Origin: Micromonospora arborensis
GTDB taxonomy: Bacteria; Actinomycetota; Actinomycetes; Mycobacteriales; Micromonosporaceae
Direction of reading: 5' to 3'
Assembly: GCF_003205615.1 (NCBI RefSeq)
Contig: NZ_PYBV01000016.1
Coordinates: 128,713-192,712, forward strand
DNA length: 64,000 nt
A program made the translations under genes and the position numbers. Each line of letters starts with the position of its first letter. Within the stretch, counting starts at the first letter, position 1. Shown in pieces: positions 20,320 to 28,423 of this stretch. The notes under the pieces were generated by a model. That model made no database searches and was not told where the DNA came from. It saw nothing but the letters and a program-made list of their open reading frames with translations.

Positions 20320-21777
20320 TCAGGCGATGACGGAAGGCTCCCGCCACCGCTGCGGGCCGGCCCGGTCCAGGTCGTAGCGGACCGCCGCGATCCGCCCGAC
20401 GGCCTCCACCAGGTCCGCGGCGGGCAGGGTGAACGGCAGCCGCAGGAAACGCTCCAGGGTGCCGTCCAGGCCGAACCGGGGGCCGGGTGCCAGTCGTACG
20501 CCGACCTCCTCGCTGGCCCGGGCCAGCGCGCTGGAGACCGGCCCGTCCAACTCGGCCCAGAGCGTCACGCCACCGCGTGGCACGGTGACCCGCCAGTCCG
20601 GCAGCCGGTGCGCCAGCGCGCCGAGCAGCGCGCCGCGCTGGGCGGCCAACTGCACTCGTCGGTCGGCGACGATGGCGTCGGCGTCGGCGAGCAGGTGCAC
20701 CGCGACCAGTTGGTCCAGCACCGGGCTGGCCATGTCCACCCCGACCCGGACGGCGGCCAGCCGCTGCACCTGCGGCGCGGAGGCGCGCACCCAGCCGATC
20801 CGCAGGCCGCCCCAGTACGGCTTGCTCATCCCGCCGATGCTGATCACCCGGCTGTGTCGGTCGTAGACAGCCACCGGGGGTGGCAGCTCGGTGCCGTCCA
20901 ACGCGAGGTCCACGAAGGACTCGTCGATGATCAGGTCAGTGCCGACCGCGTGGGCGGCGGCCACCACGCGCTCGCGGAGCGCGGCGGGCATCAGGTGCCC
21001 GGTCGGGTTCTGGAACTCGGGGATCAGGTAGGCCAGCTTGGGCCGGGTCTGCCGGAGGCTTGCCAGCAGCAGGTCGGGCTCCCAGCCGCCGCCGTCGGTG
21101 GCCAGGCCGTGGGTGGTGATGCGGGCTCGCCGGCCGGCCAGCGCGGCGAGCGCGTTGGGGTAGGTCGGGGACTCGACCAGGACGTTGCCGCCGGGGGCCA
21201 GGGCGAGTCGCAGCACCAGGTCCAGTGCGTGCTGGGTGCCGCTGGTGACCATGATCTGGTCGGCTGAGGTGGGCAACCCCCGGGCGGTGTACGCCTGAGC
21301 CACCGCCTCGCGCAGCTCGATGATGCCGGTCGGGTGGTAGCCAGCCCCGCCCAGGTAGCGGGGCAGGTCCTCGGCGGCCGCACGGGCGGCTGTCAGGAGT
21401 TGCGGCGGGGCGGCCAGCGCGGCGACGCCGAGGTCGAGCATCTCCCGGTCGTCCAGCGGGGTCCACAGACCGGTGCTGGCGACCCGGTGGTTGCCGGGCA
21501 GCATCGTCCAGCTGCCGGCGCCTCGGCGGCTGGCCAGGTGCCCGGTCTCGCGCAGGTGCCGGTACGCGGCGGTCACCGTGGTCCGGCTGATCCGCAGCGC
21601 CTCGGCCAACTCTCGTTCGGCGGGAAGGCGGACGCCCAGCGGTAGCCGACCGTCGGCGAGCAAGCCGCGCACCGTGCTGGCCAGGGCGACGTAGTCGGGG
21701 CTGCGGCGGCGACCCGGCAGGGCGTGCCACTGCCCGAGCAGACGGGCCAATTGGACGCCACGCACCTGACCAGTCAT
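20320..21777 (-). CDS. MocR-type GntR regulator with aminotransferase domain (YczR-like)
   Basis: A 485-residue regulator with an N-terminal GntR winged helix (about residues 25-95, RLPLGVRLPAERELAEALRISRTTV) joined to a fold-type I aminotransferase-like domain. The PLP lysine lies in ISIGGMSKPYWGG. MocR proteins sense PLP or a PLP adduct through this domain. It is divergent from a YczE-family membrane protein, a pairing known in several bacteria. GAGGAG lies five bases before the ATG at 21777. Direct repeats in the shared intergenic space are candidate operators. Confidence 0.93.
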   Translation of the reverse strand: MTGQVRGVQLARLLGQWHALPGRRRSPDYVALASTVRGLLADGRLPLGVRLPAERELAEALRISRTTVTAAYRHLRETGHLASRRGAGSWTMLPGNHRVASTGLWTPLDDREMLDLGVAALAAPPQLLTAARAAAEDLPRYLGGAGYHPTGIIELREAVAQAYTARGLPTSADQIMVTSGTQHALDLVLRLALAPGGNVLVESPTYPNALAALAGRRARITTHGLATDGGGWEPDLLLASLRQTRPKLAYLIPEFQNPTGHLMPAALRERVVAAAHAVGTDLIIDESFVDLALDGTELPPPVAVYDRHSRVISIGGMSKPYWGGLRIGWVRASAPQVQRLAAVRVGVDMASPVLDQLVAVHLLADADAIVADRRVQLAAQRGALLGALAHRLPDWRVTVPRGGVTLWAELDGPVSSALARASEEVGVRLAPGPRFGLDGTLERFLRLPFTLPAADLVEAVGRIAAVRYDLDRAGPQRWREPSVIA

Positions 21778-21790
21778 GGCCACTCCTCGA

Positions 21791-21820
21791 ATATTGGCTT
21801 CTTCCTCCACGAAGATTGGC
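21791..21820. promoter_or_regulatory. Candidate MocR/YczR operator
   Basis: Direct repeats ATATTGGC (21791-21798) and AGATTGGC (21813-21820) are spaced 22 bases apart, and a third ATTGGC lies at 21845-21850 inside the yczE start region. A small dyad TCTTC-ctccac-GAAGA falls between the first two. MocR regulators commonly bind direct repeats, and this is the only intergenic space between the regulator and yczE. Confidence 0.5.
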
Positions 21821-21836
21821 ACCTAGAGTGGCATGC

Positions 21837-22535
21837 ATGGCACTGATTGGCAATCTGCGGCATCGGCCGGTTCGACGACTGACCCAGCTCTACCTCGGCC
21901 TCACCCTCTACGGCGTCAGCATGGCCCTCATGGTTCGCTCGGACCTTGGCCTCGACCCATGGGACGTGTTCCACCAGGGGCTGTCCGAACTGACCACGCT
22001 CTCCTTCGGCACCGTCACCATCGCCGTCGGCGCGCTGGTGCTGCTGCTCTGGATCCCGCTACGGCAGCGGCCGGGCCTCGGCACGGTCAGCAACGTCGTG
22101 GTGATTGGCCTGGTCGTGGACGCCACACTGGCCCTGTTGCCCGCCGGTGGCCCGCTCGGCGTCCGGATCGCGCTGCTGGTCATCGGGATCGTCGCCAACG
22201 GCGCCGCCACCGGCCTCTATCTCGGCGCCCAGTTGGGCCCCGGCCCCCGGGACGGGCTGATGACCGGTTACGTGGCCCGCCGACCGGGCCGGTCGGTCCG
22301 GCTGGTACGCACCGTCATCGAGGTCACCGTGCTGGCGCTCGGCTGGCTGCTCGGCGGCACGGTCGGTGTGGGCACCGTCGCCTACGCGCTGGCCATCGGC
22401 CCGTTGGCCCAGCTCTTCATCCCGCTGTTCGCCGTGCCCGACGGCGCCACACCCGCGTCGGCCACCGCCGGTCCGGGCACCGCGCACCGCCCGCTCCCGC
22501 CGGCTGAGCCCGTACCGCCCGCTCCCGCCGGCTGA
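21837..22535 (+). CDS. YczE/YitT-type integral membrane protein
   Basis: A 232-residue membrane protein with five or six spans and the family motif SDLGLDPWDVFHQG near residues 39-52. YczE-type proteins have no agreed function; pairing with the MocR regulator suggests PLP-linked or transport roles. The ATG at 21837 has no ribosome-binding site and lies near a TAGAGT hexamer (21824-21829), so the transcript may be leaderless. The last 20 or so residues (PLPPAEPVPPAPAG) come from a short tandem DNA repeat and are probably not conserved. Confidence 0.88.
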   Translation: MALIGNLRHRPVRRLTQLYLGLTLYGVSMALMVRSDLGLDPWDVFHQGLSELTTLSFGTVTIAVGALVLLLWIPLRQRPGLGTVSNVVVIGLVVDATLALLPAGGPLGVRIALLVIGIVANGAATGLYLGAQLGPGPRDGLMTGYVARRPGRSVRLVRTVIEVTVLALGWLLGGTVGVGTVAYALAIGPLAQLFIPLFAVPDGATPASATAGPGTAHRPLPPAEPVPPAPAG

Positions 22536-22567
22536 ACCGCATCGCCCGCTCCCGCCGGCTGAACCCT
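22486..22567. repeat. Short tandem repeat at the yczE 3' end
   Basis: Three copies of a 22-base core CGCCCGCTCCCGCCGGCTGA start near 22486, 22514 and 22541 (periods 28 and 27). The first is read through as coding sequence, the second supplies the yczE stop codon, and the third is untranslated. The pattern fits replication slippage. Confidence 0.75.
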
Positions 22568-22664
22568 CACCGACCGTCTGCGGACCGGTACGCCGTGGTG
22601 GTACAAGATGCCGGATGGGAGGGTGGGTGTTCCCTTCCGCGACGCGCGCCGTCATCATCTCTGC

Positions 22665-23126
22665 ATGGGGGAGAACGGTTGGCGCTGGACGGACGCCTGG
22701 ATCTTCGTCTCGCTGGTGATCGCGAGCGGGGCAGGGCGGCACCGTCGGTCGGCGACAAGTCGGCGGCCGGAGGGCGTCCGCCTGACCGACGTGCTCTCCA
22801 CCGCCGATCACCTCAACCACACGATCCCGCAGCGGCACGAGGTGGAGGCCGCGGTCCAGCGGCTGGTCGGCGCCGGGCTGGTCAGCGTCGCCGACGGCTG
22901 GTTTCGGATCACCGCCGAGGGTGAGCAGCTCTGGCGTACCCGCCCCCGCGCGGGTGTGGCGACGATGGTAGACACCGTGCAGGGCGTGCTGGCCCGCCGG
23001 CACGCGCCCGGCAGCGCCGACTGGATCCTGGACGAGGCCGACCACGCGGCGGCCGTCCAGGAGTACGCTGTCCGCTCGATCCCCACGCCCCGCCGGTCAC
23101 CGGAGGGGCAGGCCGGAGGGCACTGA
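22665..23126 (+). CDS. Hypothetical protein, possible winged-helix
   Basis: A 153-residue soluble protein. Residues 40-90 alternate helices and a short beta wing (RLTDVLSTADHLN, EVEAAVQRLVGAGLVSV, GWFRITAEGEQLW), as in winged-helix regulators of the PadR/MarR size class. No ligand domain is recognised. The ATG at 22665 precedes the start of coherent sequence; a GTG or ATG further upstream (22608) adds low-complexity residues. It ends five bases from the convergent hisF stop. The fold is inference from pattern and no function is assigned. Confidence 0.65.
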   Translation: MGENGWRWTDAWIFVSLVIASGAGRHRRSATSRRPEGVRLTDVLSTADHLNHTIPQRHEVEAAVQRLVGAGLVSVADGWFRITAEGEQLWRTRPRAGVATMVDTVQGVLARRHAPGSADWILDEADHAAAVQEYAVRSIPTPRRSPEGQAGGH

Positions 23127-23131
23127 CCGGG

Positions 23132-23899
23132 TCAGCGCACCGGGTGGCCGCTGTGCCGCAGCGCGTCCTTGACCTCGGCCACGGTCAGCTCGCCGAAGTG
23201 GAAGACACTGGCGGCGAGCACCGCGTCCGCGCCCGCGCCGATCGCGGGCGGGAAGTGGGCCACCTCGCCAGCGCCACCGCTGGCCACCACCGGCACGTCC
23301 ACGACCGCTCGCACCGCGGCGATCAGCTCCAGGTCGAAGCCCGCCTTGGTGCCGTCGGCGTCCATCGAGTTGAGCAGGATCTCCCCCGCGCCCAACTCGG
23401 CGCCCCGGCGTGCCCACTGGACCGCGTCGATCCCGGTGCCGCGCCGACCGCCGTGCGTGGTGACCTCGAAACCGCTGGGCGTGCCGCCGTCGGGCGCCCG
23501 ACGTACGTCCAGGGAGAGCACGAGCACCTGCCGGCCGAACCGGTCGGCGATCTCCGCGATCAGCTCCGGCCGGGCAATCGCCGCGGTGTTCACGCCGACC
23601 TTGTCCGCCCCGGCACGCAGCAGCGTGTCCACGTCGGCGACCTGCCGGACCCCGCCACCGACGGTCAGTGGGATGAACACCGACTCGGCGGTGCGGCGTA
23701 CCACGTCGAGCATGGTGCCGCGGTCACTCGAGGACGCGGTGACGTCGAGGAAGGTCAGCTCGTCCGCCCCGGCCCGGTCGTACGCGGCGGCCAGTTCCAC
23801 GGGGTCACCTGCGTCGCGCAGGTCGAGGAAGTTGACCCCCTTGACCACCCGCCCGGCGTCCACGTCGAGACAGGGGATCACCCGCACCGCCACCGTCAT
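23132..23899 (-). CDS. hisF: Imidazole glycerol phosphate synthase, cyclase subunit
   Basis: HisF takes ammonia from HisH and converts PRFAR to imidazole glycerol phosphate and AICAR. The 255-residue TIM barrel has the catalytic Asp in [17 protein letters not shown] and the matching C-terminal half-barrel, including [10 protein letters not shown]. It is separated from hisH and priA by the ohr and oxidoreductase genes. A 12-bp hairpin lies 26 bases before its start. All identity evidence is direct family recognition. Confidence 0.96.
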   Translation of the reverse strand: MTVAVRVIPCLDVDAGRVVKGVNFLDLRDAGDPVELAAAYDRAGADELTFLDVTASSSDRGTMLDVVRRTAESVFIPLTVGGGVRQVADVDTLLRAGADKVGVNTAAIARPELIAEIADRFGRQVLVLSLDVRRAPDGGTPSGFEVTTHGGRRGTGIDAVQWARRGAELGAGEILLNSMDADGTKAGFDLELIAAVRAVVDVPVVASGGAGEVAHFPPAIGAGADAVLAASVFHFGELTVAEVKDALRHSGHPVR

Positions 23900-23924
23900 G
23901 CCACCAGCCTATCCCTCCGTACGG

Positions 23925-23959
23925 CGACGGTGGCCGACCCGTCGGGCCGGCCACCGTCG
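23925..23959 (-). terminator. Hairpin between the oxidoreductase and hisF
   Basis: CGACGGTGGCCG (23925-23936) pairs perfectly with CGGCCACCGTCG (23948-23959) around an 11-nt loop. It lies downstream of the MDR oxidoreductase stop and 26 bases upstream of hisF. It probably terminates the upstream transcript, or else forms part of the hisF leader. Confidence 0.6.
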
Positions 23960-23997
23960 GTGCCGTTGGTGCGGTGCCGCGTCGAAGGGGCCCTTCC

Positions 23998-24996
23998 TCA
24001 GACCCGGACGAGCATCTTGCCGAGGTTGTCACCGCGCAGCAGGCCCAGGAACGCCGCCGGGGCGTTCTCGATGCCGTCCACGATCGTCTCGTCGTAGGAC
24101 AGCGTGCCGTCGGCCAGCCAGCCCGCGACGTCGCGCACGAACGCCGCCCGCACGTCGTTGTGGTCGTTGACCAGGAAGCCGCGCAGGGTGAGCCGCTTGC
24201 CGATGACCAGCGCCAGGTTGCGCGGGGCCGCCGGCGGCTCGGTGGCGTTGTACTGCCCGATCATGCCGCAGATGGCGACCCGGCCGTGCAGCTTCATGGC
24301 CGAGATCGCCGCCTCCAGGTGATCGCCGCCGACGTTGTCGAAGTAGACATCGACGCCGTCCGGGGCGGCTGCCCGCAGCGACTCGCGGACCGGCCCGTCG
24401 TGGTAGTCGAAGGCGGCGTCGAAGCCCAGCGCCCGCAGCCGCTCGACCTTGGCCGGCGAGCCAGCGCTGCCGACCACCCGGCCGGCACCCTTGAGCTTGG
24501 CGATCTGGCCGACCAGGCTGCCCACCGCGCCGGCCGCGGCGGAGACGAAGACCGTCTCGCCGGGCTTCATCGCGGCCACGTCCAGCAGCCCGGCGTACGC
24601 GGTCATCCCGGTCATGCCGAGCACGCTCAGGTACGCGCTGACCGGAGCGATGCTCGGGTCGACCGGGCGGGCGGCGGTGGCGTCGAGCAGCGCGAACTCC
24701 CGCCAGCCCAGCCCGTGCTGGACGGTGGCGCCGACGGCGATGTCCGCCGCCTCGCTGGCCACCACCTCGCCGATCGCGCCCCCGTCGAGGGGTGCGTCGA
24801 GCGCGTACGGTGCAACGTACGACTTGACGTCATTCATCCGTCCACGCATGTACGGGTCGACGGACATGTACTGGTTGCGGACCACGATCTGGCCCGGTCC
24901 GGGCGTCGGGACGTCGGTCTCGACGAGCCGGAAGGTGTCCTCGGTGGGCCAGCCCACAGGGCGGCTGGCCAGGTGGATCTCGCGGTTGCTGGTCAC
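23998..24996 (-). CDS. NADP-dependent MDR oxidoreductase (CurA-like)
   Basis: A 332-residue zinc-free medium-chain dehydrogenase/reductase. The N-terminal GroES-like half contains MSVDPYMRGRM, and the Rossmann half contains SAAAGAVGSLVGQIAK (NADPH loop AAGAVG). These are typical of leukotriene B4 dehydrogenase/CurA-type enone reductases that reduce alpha,beta-unsaturated carbonyls. No zinc-ligand cysteines are present. It lies upstream of hisF and downstream of ohr on the same strand. A role in detoxifying reactive carbonyls next to Ohr is plausible but inferred. Confidence 0.92.
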   Translation of the reverse strand: MTSNREIHLASRPVGWPTEDTFRLVETDVPTPGPGQIVVRNQYMSVDPYMRGRMNDVKSYVAPYALDAPLDGGAIGEVVASEAADIAVGATVQHGLGWREFALLDATAARPVDPSIAPVSAYLSVLGMTGMTAYAGLLDVAAMKPGETVFVSAAAGAVGSLVGQIAKLKGAGRVVGSAGSPAKVERLRALGFDAAFDYHDGPVRESLRAAAPDGVDVYFDNVGGDHLEAAISAMKLHGRVAICGMIGQYNATEPPAAPRNLALVIGKRLTLRGFLVNDHNDVRAAFVRDVAGWLADGTLSYDETIVDGIENAPAAFLGLLRGDNLGKMLVRV

Positions 24997-25046
24997 GGGG
25001 TGGTCGTCCTCTCGTCTGCGGTCGGGGCCTGACTGGCTTGGTGACG

Positions 25047-25478
25047 TCAGGCGGGCAGGGTCTCGCGGACGGTCAGCGTGACGTCGATGTTGCCGCGGGT
25101 GGCGTTCGAGTACGGGCAGACCTGGTGGGCCTGCTCGACGAGCTGCTCGGCTGCCTCGCGCGGCACGGCGGGCAGGTCGACCACGAGTCGCACGGTGAGC
25201 CCGAACCCGCCGTTGCCGTCTCCGCCGATGCCCACCTCGGCGCCGACGACCGAGGCGGTCACGTCGGCCTTGGCCCGACGGGCCACCAGCCGCAGCGCGC
25301 CGTGGAAGCAGGCCGCGTAGCCGGCGGCGAAGAGCTGCTCGGGGTTCGCCGCGCCGCCGGCGCCGCCCATCTCCTTCGGCACGGCCAGGTCGAGGGTGAA
25401 CGTGCCGTCGGAGGTCTCGACGTGGCCGTCGCGGCCGTCGCCGCTGGCGGTCGCGGACGCGGTGTAGAGGACCTGCAT
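25047..25478 (-). CDS. ohr: Organic hydroperoxide resistance protein
   Basis: Ohr is a thiol peroxidase that reduces organic and fatty-acid hydroperoxides using two redox cysteines. The 143-residue OsmC-fold protein has them in AAGYAACFHGAL and HQVCPYSNATRGN. The family N-terminus MQVLYTASATA supports the ATG at 25478. A GTG at 25487 overlaps the ohrR stop (GTGA), and AAGGAG lies 11 bases before the ATG, so either start keeps the genes coupled. It is the second gene of an ohrR-ohr operon. Confidence 0.95.
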   Translation of the reverse strand: MQVLYTASATASGDGRDGHVETSDGTFTLDLAVPKEMGGAGGAANPEQLFAAGYAACFHGALRLVARRAKADVTASVVGAEVGIGGDGNGGFGLTVRLVVDLPAVPREAAEQLVEQAHQVCPYSNATRGNIDVTLTVRETLPA

Positions 25479-25483
25479 GATGG

Positions 25484-25930
25484 TCACTGCTCCTTCTGTC
25501 GGTGGATGGTGTCGGTGACCCGGGTGAGGGTGTCGCGCAACGCGACCAGCTCGGTGATGCCGAGTCCGGTGGCCCGGGCGATCTGCAGCGGGACCTCGTC
25601 CACCTGCTGCCGCAGCGCCCGGCCCTGTTCGGTGAGGCCCACCTCGACCCGCCGCTCGTCGCGGGCCGACCGCCGCCGGACCACCAGGCCCGCCCCCTCC
25701 AGCCGCTTGAGCAGCGGGGAGAGCGTGCCGGAGTCCAGCCGCAGCTCGGCGCCCAACTCGGACACCGTGGGGGCGTCGTCGGGGCGTTCCCAGAGCACCA
25801 GCAGCACCAGGTACTGCGGGTAGGTCAGCCCGAACTCGTCGAGGATCGGCCGGTAGACGTCGGTCAGTGCGCGCGACGCGGCGTAGAGCGCGAAGCACAC
25901 CTGCCGGCGCAGCACCAGGTCATCGGTCAC
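25484..25930 (-). CDS. ohrR: OhrR-type MarR regulator
   Basis: A 148-residue MarR repressor that senses organic hydroperoxides. The reactive cysteine is C12 in the conserved QVCFALYAASRA block, and the DNA-binding winged helix spans about residues 45-100 (PTVSELGAELRLDSGTLSPLLKRLE, RDERRVEVGLTEQG). The GTG at 25930 is chosen because an upstream start at 25963 falls inside a perfect palindrome that is the likely operator. It lies upstream of ohr with a 4-base overlap option, so autoregulation of the pair is expected. Confidence 0.93.
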   Translation of the reverse strand: MTDDLVLRRQVCFALYAASRALTDVYRPILDEFGLTYPQYLVLLVLWERPDDAPTVSELGAELRLDSGTLSPLLKRLEGAGLVVRRRSARDERRVEVGLTEQGRALRQQVDEVPLQIARATGLGITELVALRDTLTRVTDTIHRQKEQ

Positions 25931-25951
25931 CGCTGAACCGTAGCCCAAAAT

Positions 25952-25969
25952 TAAGTTGTGCACAACTTA
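25952..25969. promoter_or_regulatory. Probable OhrR operator
   Basis: TAAGTTGTGCACAACTTA is a perfect 18-bp palindrome 22 bases upstream of the ohrR start. OhrR proteins bind AT-rich dyads close to their own promoter, and the TTGT/ACAA half-sites fit. It sits in the 84-bp space before the ridA-like gene. Confidence 0.8.
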
Positions 25970-26014
25970 TCGGGCCGTGGTCCGGCCCGGACGACCGTCC
26001 CCGCCGGACGTACC

Positions 26015-26404
26015 TCAGCGATCGCCGAGGTACGCCTCCAACTCCACCTCGACCAGGTGCTCCGGGTCCAGCAGACCGGCCACCACCACCAGCGTCGCCG
26101 CCGGCCGGACCGCGCCGAAGACCGCGTTGTGCGCCCGACCCACCTCGTCGGCGTGCAGCCGGTCGGTCACGTACATCCTGGTCCGGACCACGTCGCCCAG
26201 CTCCGCACCCACCTCGGCGAGCGCGGCCAACGCGATCCGCAACGCCTGCGCGGTCTGCGCGGCGGCGTCACCGACATGCACCACCCGACCGTCGACCGTC
26301 GCCGTGCAACCAGCCGTCCAGGCCCGTTCACCGGCCCGCACCACCCGGGAGTAGCCGTACCGCTGCTCCCACGGACCACCCGAGCCGAGCCGGGTGGTCG
26401 TCAC
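26015..26404 (-). CDS. RidA/YjgF family protein
   Basis: A 129-residue RidA-family protein. These trimeric enzymes typically hydrolyse reactive enamines or imines, but this divergent member lacks an obvious family arginine in the canonical context, so its activity is uncertain. Conserved pieces are [32 protein letters not shown] and VRTRMYVTD. The GTG start overlaps the priA stop by 4 bases (GTGA), so it is the last gene of the priA unit. Confidence 0.88.
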   Translation of the reverse strand: MTTTRLGSGGPWEQRYGYSRVVRAGERAWTAGCTATVDGRVVHVGDAAAQTAQALRIALAALAEVGAELGDVVRTRMYVTDRLHADEVGRAHNAVFGAVRPAATLVVVAGLLDPEHLVEVELEAYLGDR

Positions 26405-27126
26405 GCCGCTGCGAGGGTGCGCAGCGCCTCGGCCACCGTGAAGGCACCCGCGTAGAGCGCCTTGCCGGCGATGACACCCTCCACGCCTTCCGACTCCAGG
26501 GTGGCCAACGCCCGCAGGTCGTCCAGGGTGGACACGCCACCGGAGGCGATCACCGGTCGGTCGGTGCGGGCACACACCTCGCGCAGCAGGTCCAGGTTCG
26601 GCCCGCGCATCGTGCCGTCCTTGGTGATGTCGGTGACCACATACCGACTCGCGCCCGCCTTGTCGAGCCGCTCCAGCACCTCGTACAGGTCGCCGCCGTC
26701 ACGGGTCCAGCCACGCGCCGAGAGGGTGTGCCCCCGCACGTCCAACCCGATCGCGACCCGGTCGCCGTACTCCCCGACCACCCGGTCACACCAGACCGGG
26801 TCCTCCAGGGCCGCGGTGCCGATGTTCACCCGGGCCGCCCCGGTCCCCAGCGCCGCGCGCAGCGACTCGTCGTCACGGATGCCGCCGGACAACTCCACCT
26901 TCACGTCCAACTGGCGCACCACCTCGGCGAGCAGGTGCGCGTTCGTGCCCCGACCGAACGCCGCGTCCAGGTCGACCAGGTGAATCCACTCGGCGCCGTC
27001 CTGCTGCCAGGCCAGCGCGGAGTCCAACGGGTCACCGTAGATGCTCTCGCTTCCGACGGCGCCCTGCACGAGCCGGACGGCCCGGCCGTCGGCGACATCC
27101 ACGGCGGGTAACAGGGTGAGGCTCAA
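26401..27126 (-). CDS. priA: Bifunctional HisA/TrpF isomerase
   Basis: A 241-residue TIM barrel that isomerises ProFAR in histidine synthesis. In actinobacteria lacking trpF, PriA also isomerises phosphoribosyl-anthranilate for tryptophan. The catalytic Asp lies at residue 10 ([18 protein letters not shown]) and the second in [14 protein letters not shown]. No trpF is present in the trp genes of this window, supporting dual function. It overlaps ridA and follows a small membrane gene by 14 bases. Dual activity is from family knowledge. Confidence 0.95.
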   Translation of the reverse strand: MSLTLLPAVDVADGRAVRLVQGAVGSESIYGDPLDSALAWQQDGAEWIHLVDLDAAFGRGTNAHLLAEVVRQLDVKVELSGGIRDDESLRAALGTGAARVNIGTAALEDPVWCDRVVGEYGDRVAIGLDVRGHTLSARGWTRDGGDLYEVLERLDKAGASRYVVTDITKDGTMRGPNLDLLREVCARTDRPVIASGGVSTLDDLRALATLESEGVEGVIAGKALYAGAFTVAEALRTLAAA

Positions 27127-27140
27127 CGTCTTCTCCTCGA

Positions 27141-27464
27141 TCAGGTACGACGGTCCAGGGCGATCACGACGATCGCCGGCAGTACGAGCAGCAACAGCAC
27201 AATCAGCGCGATACGCAACGCCAGGTTGTCGACGAACGTCCAGATCACAATCAGTGCCGCACCGGTCAGCAGCACGATGGCGGCCCGCTCACCCCGGGTG
27301 TGCCGGGCCAGCCGCCCGGAACGGCCCCGCCGGACCCGCGGAGTCAACCGGCGGACCACCGCGCGGCGACGCTGCCGGCGAGCCACCTGACGCTGCCGGA
27401 CCGCCCGCTCCCGGGCCTGCTCAGCCTCCCGCTCGGCCCGCCGGTGGGCACGTTCCCGGCTCAC
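27141..27464 (-). CDS. Small membrane protein with basic N-terminus
   Basis: A 107-residue protein. Residues 1-58 are strongly basic (Arg/Gln/Ala, likely helical), followed by two membrane spans (about 62-79 and 84-102). This topology fits a small inner-membrane protein with a positive cytoplasmic tail. It lies between hisH and priA and is probably co-transcribed. I do not recognise a named family. Confidence 0.7.
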   Translation of the reverse strand: MSRERAHRRAEREAEQARERAVRQRQVARRQRRRAVVRRLTPRVRRGRSGRLARHTRGERAAIVLLTGAALIVIWTFVDNLALRIALIVLLLLVLPAIVVIALDRRT

Positions 27465-27500
27465 CGCGGCACCCCTTTGCCGGGCACCGGGCGACGGCGC

Positions 27501-28133
27501 TCAGTCACCGCTGGGCAGAGTCGCGAGCCAGTTGCGCAGCAGCGCGGCACCGGTGTCGGCGGACTTCTCCGGGTGGAACTGCGCCGCCGAGAGCGAACCA
27601 CGCTCCACCGCGGCGACGAAATCCGTGTCGTGGTGGGCGGTGGTCACCGCCACGCCGGCAGCGGCCAGCCCCGCCGGGTCGCCCATCGCGTACGAGTGGA
27701 CGAAGTAGAACCGGCTCTGCTCCGGCAGCCCGGCGAAGAGCACCGACTCCCGGGGTGCCCGGACGGTGTTCCAGCCCATGTGCGGCAACCGGGTGGCGGC
27801 CAGTCGGGTCACCCCGCCGGGCAGCAACCCGAGCCCCTTGGTCACCACGCCGTGCTCGTCACCGTGCTCGAAGAGCACCTGCATACCCACGCAGATGCCG
27901 AGCACCGGCCGCCCGGCGGCCACCCGCTCGGCGATCACCGGACCCGCGCCGAGCGCCTCGATCCCGGCCATGCACGCGGCATACGCGCCCACCCCCGGCA
28001 CCACCAGACCATCGGCCGCGGCAGCGGCGGCCAGGTCGTCGGTCACCCGTACGTCCGCACCGGCGGCGGCCAGTGCCCGCTCGGCCGAGCGCAGGTTTCC
28101 CGAGCCATAGTCGAGCACCACGACGGCGCTCAC
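27501..28133 (-). CDS. hisH: Imidazole glycerol phosphate synthase, glutaminase subunit
   Basis: HisH is the class I glutamine amidotransferase partner of HisF. The 210-residue protein has the nucleophile cysteine in GICVGMQVLFE and the His/Glu of the triad in FHPEKS. The oxyanion region PGVGAY is also present. The GTG start follows a repeated intercistronic element. It belongs to the hisD-C-B-x-H-x-priA run. Confidence 0.96.
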   Translation of the reverse strand: MSAVVVLDYGSGNLRSAERALAAAGADVRVTDDLAAAAAADGLVVPGVGAYAACMAGIEALGAGPVIAERVAAGRPVLGICVGMQVLFEHGDEHGVVTKGLGLLPGGVTRLAATRLPHMGWNTVRAPRESVLFAGLPEQSRFYFVHSYAMGDPAGLAAAGVAVTTAHHDTDFVAAVERGSLSAAQFHPEKSADTGAALLRNWLATLPSGD

Positions 28134-28144
28134 CTGACGCCGCC

Positions 28145-28194
28145 TTCCGTTCGCGACCGCAGGGCTCCGCCGCGCCGCAGCCTCGCGCTCACGC
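28145..28194. repeat. Intercistronic repeat element, copy B
   Basis: Read on the minus strand, the copy begins with the TGA of the small membrane gene (TGAGCGCGAGGCTGCGGC) and continues through GGAGCCCTGCGGTCGCGAAC. It spans nearly all of the space between that gene and hisH. It is clearly related to the copies at 13047-13124 and 28376-28423. Confidence 0.8.
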
Positions 28195-28362
28195 GTTCTC
28201 CCCCGGCAGCAACCAGAGCACTCCGCCGACCGTGGCGAGCACCGCGAGCAGCGCGGTGATGACGATCGCGCCCTTCGACGCGCCCTGGCGGTACAGCGAC
28301 CAGGCGCCGCCCACCAGCACCCCGGCCAGGATCAGCAGCAACGTCGGCAACGCGGCACCCAT
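28189..28362 (-). CDS. Small two-span membrane protein in the his operon
   Basis: A 57-residue protein with two hydrophobic helices (about residues 5-24 and 32-52) separated by a short basic loop (RQGASKG). The ATG at 28362 has AGAGG upstream at good spacing; a GTG at 28371 would add three residues. It lies between hisB and hisH. Repeat elements flank it on both sides, and its stop codon belongs to one of them. No function is known to me. Confidence 0.7.
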   Translation of the reverse strand: MGAALPTLLLILAGVLVGGAWSLYRQGASKGAIVITALLAVLATVGGVLWLLPGENA

Positions 28363-28375
28363 CAGAGCCACCTCT

Positions 28376-28423
28376 CATTCGCGACCACGGGGCTCCACCG
28401 CGCTGCGCTACTCGCGCTCATCA
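28376..28423. repeat. Intercistronic repeat element, copy C
   Basis: On the minus strand it begins at the hisB stop (TGATGAGCGCGAG) and runs through GGAGCCCCGTGGTCGCGAAT to just before the small membrane gene. Together with copies A and B it shows the same unit inserted exactly at stop codons. Confidence 0.78.
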
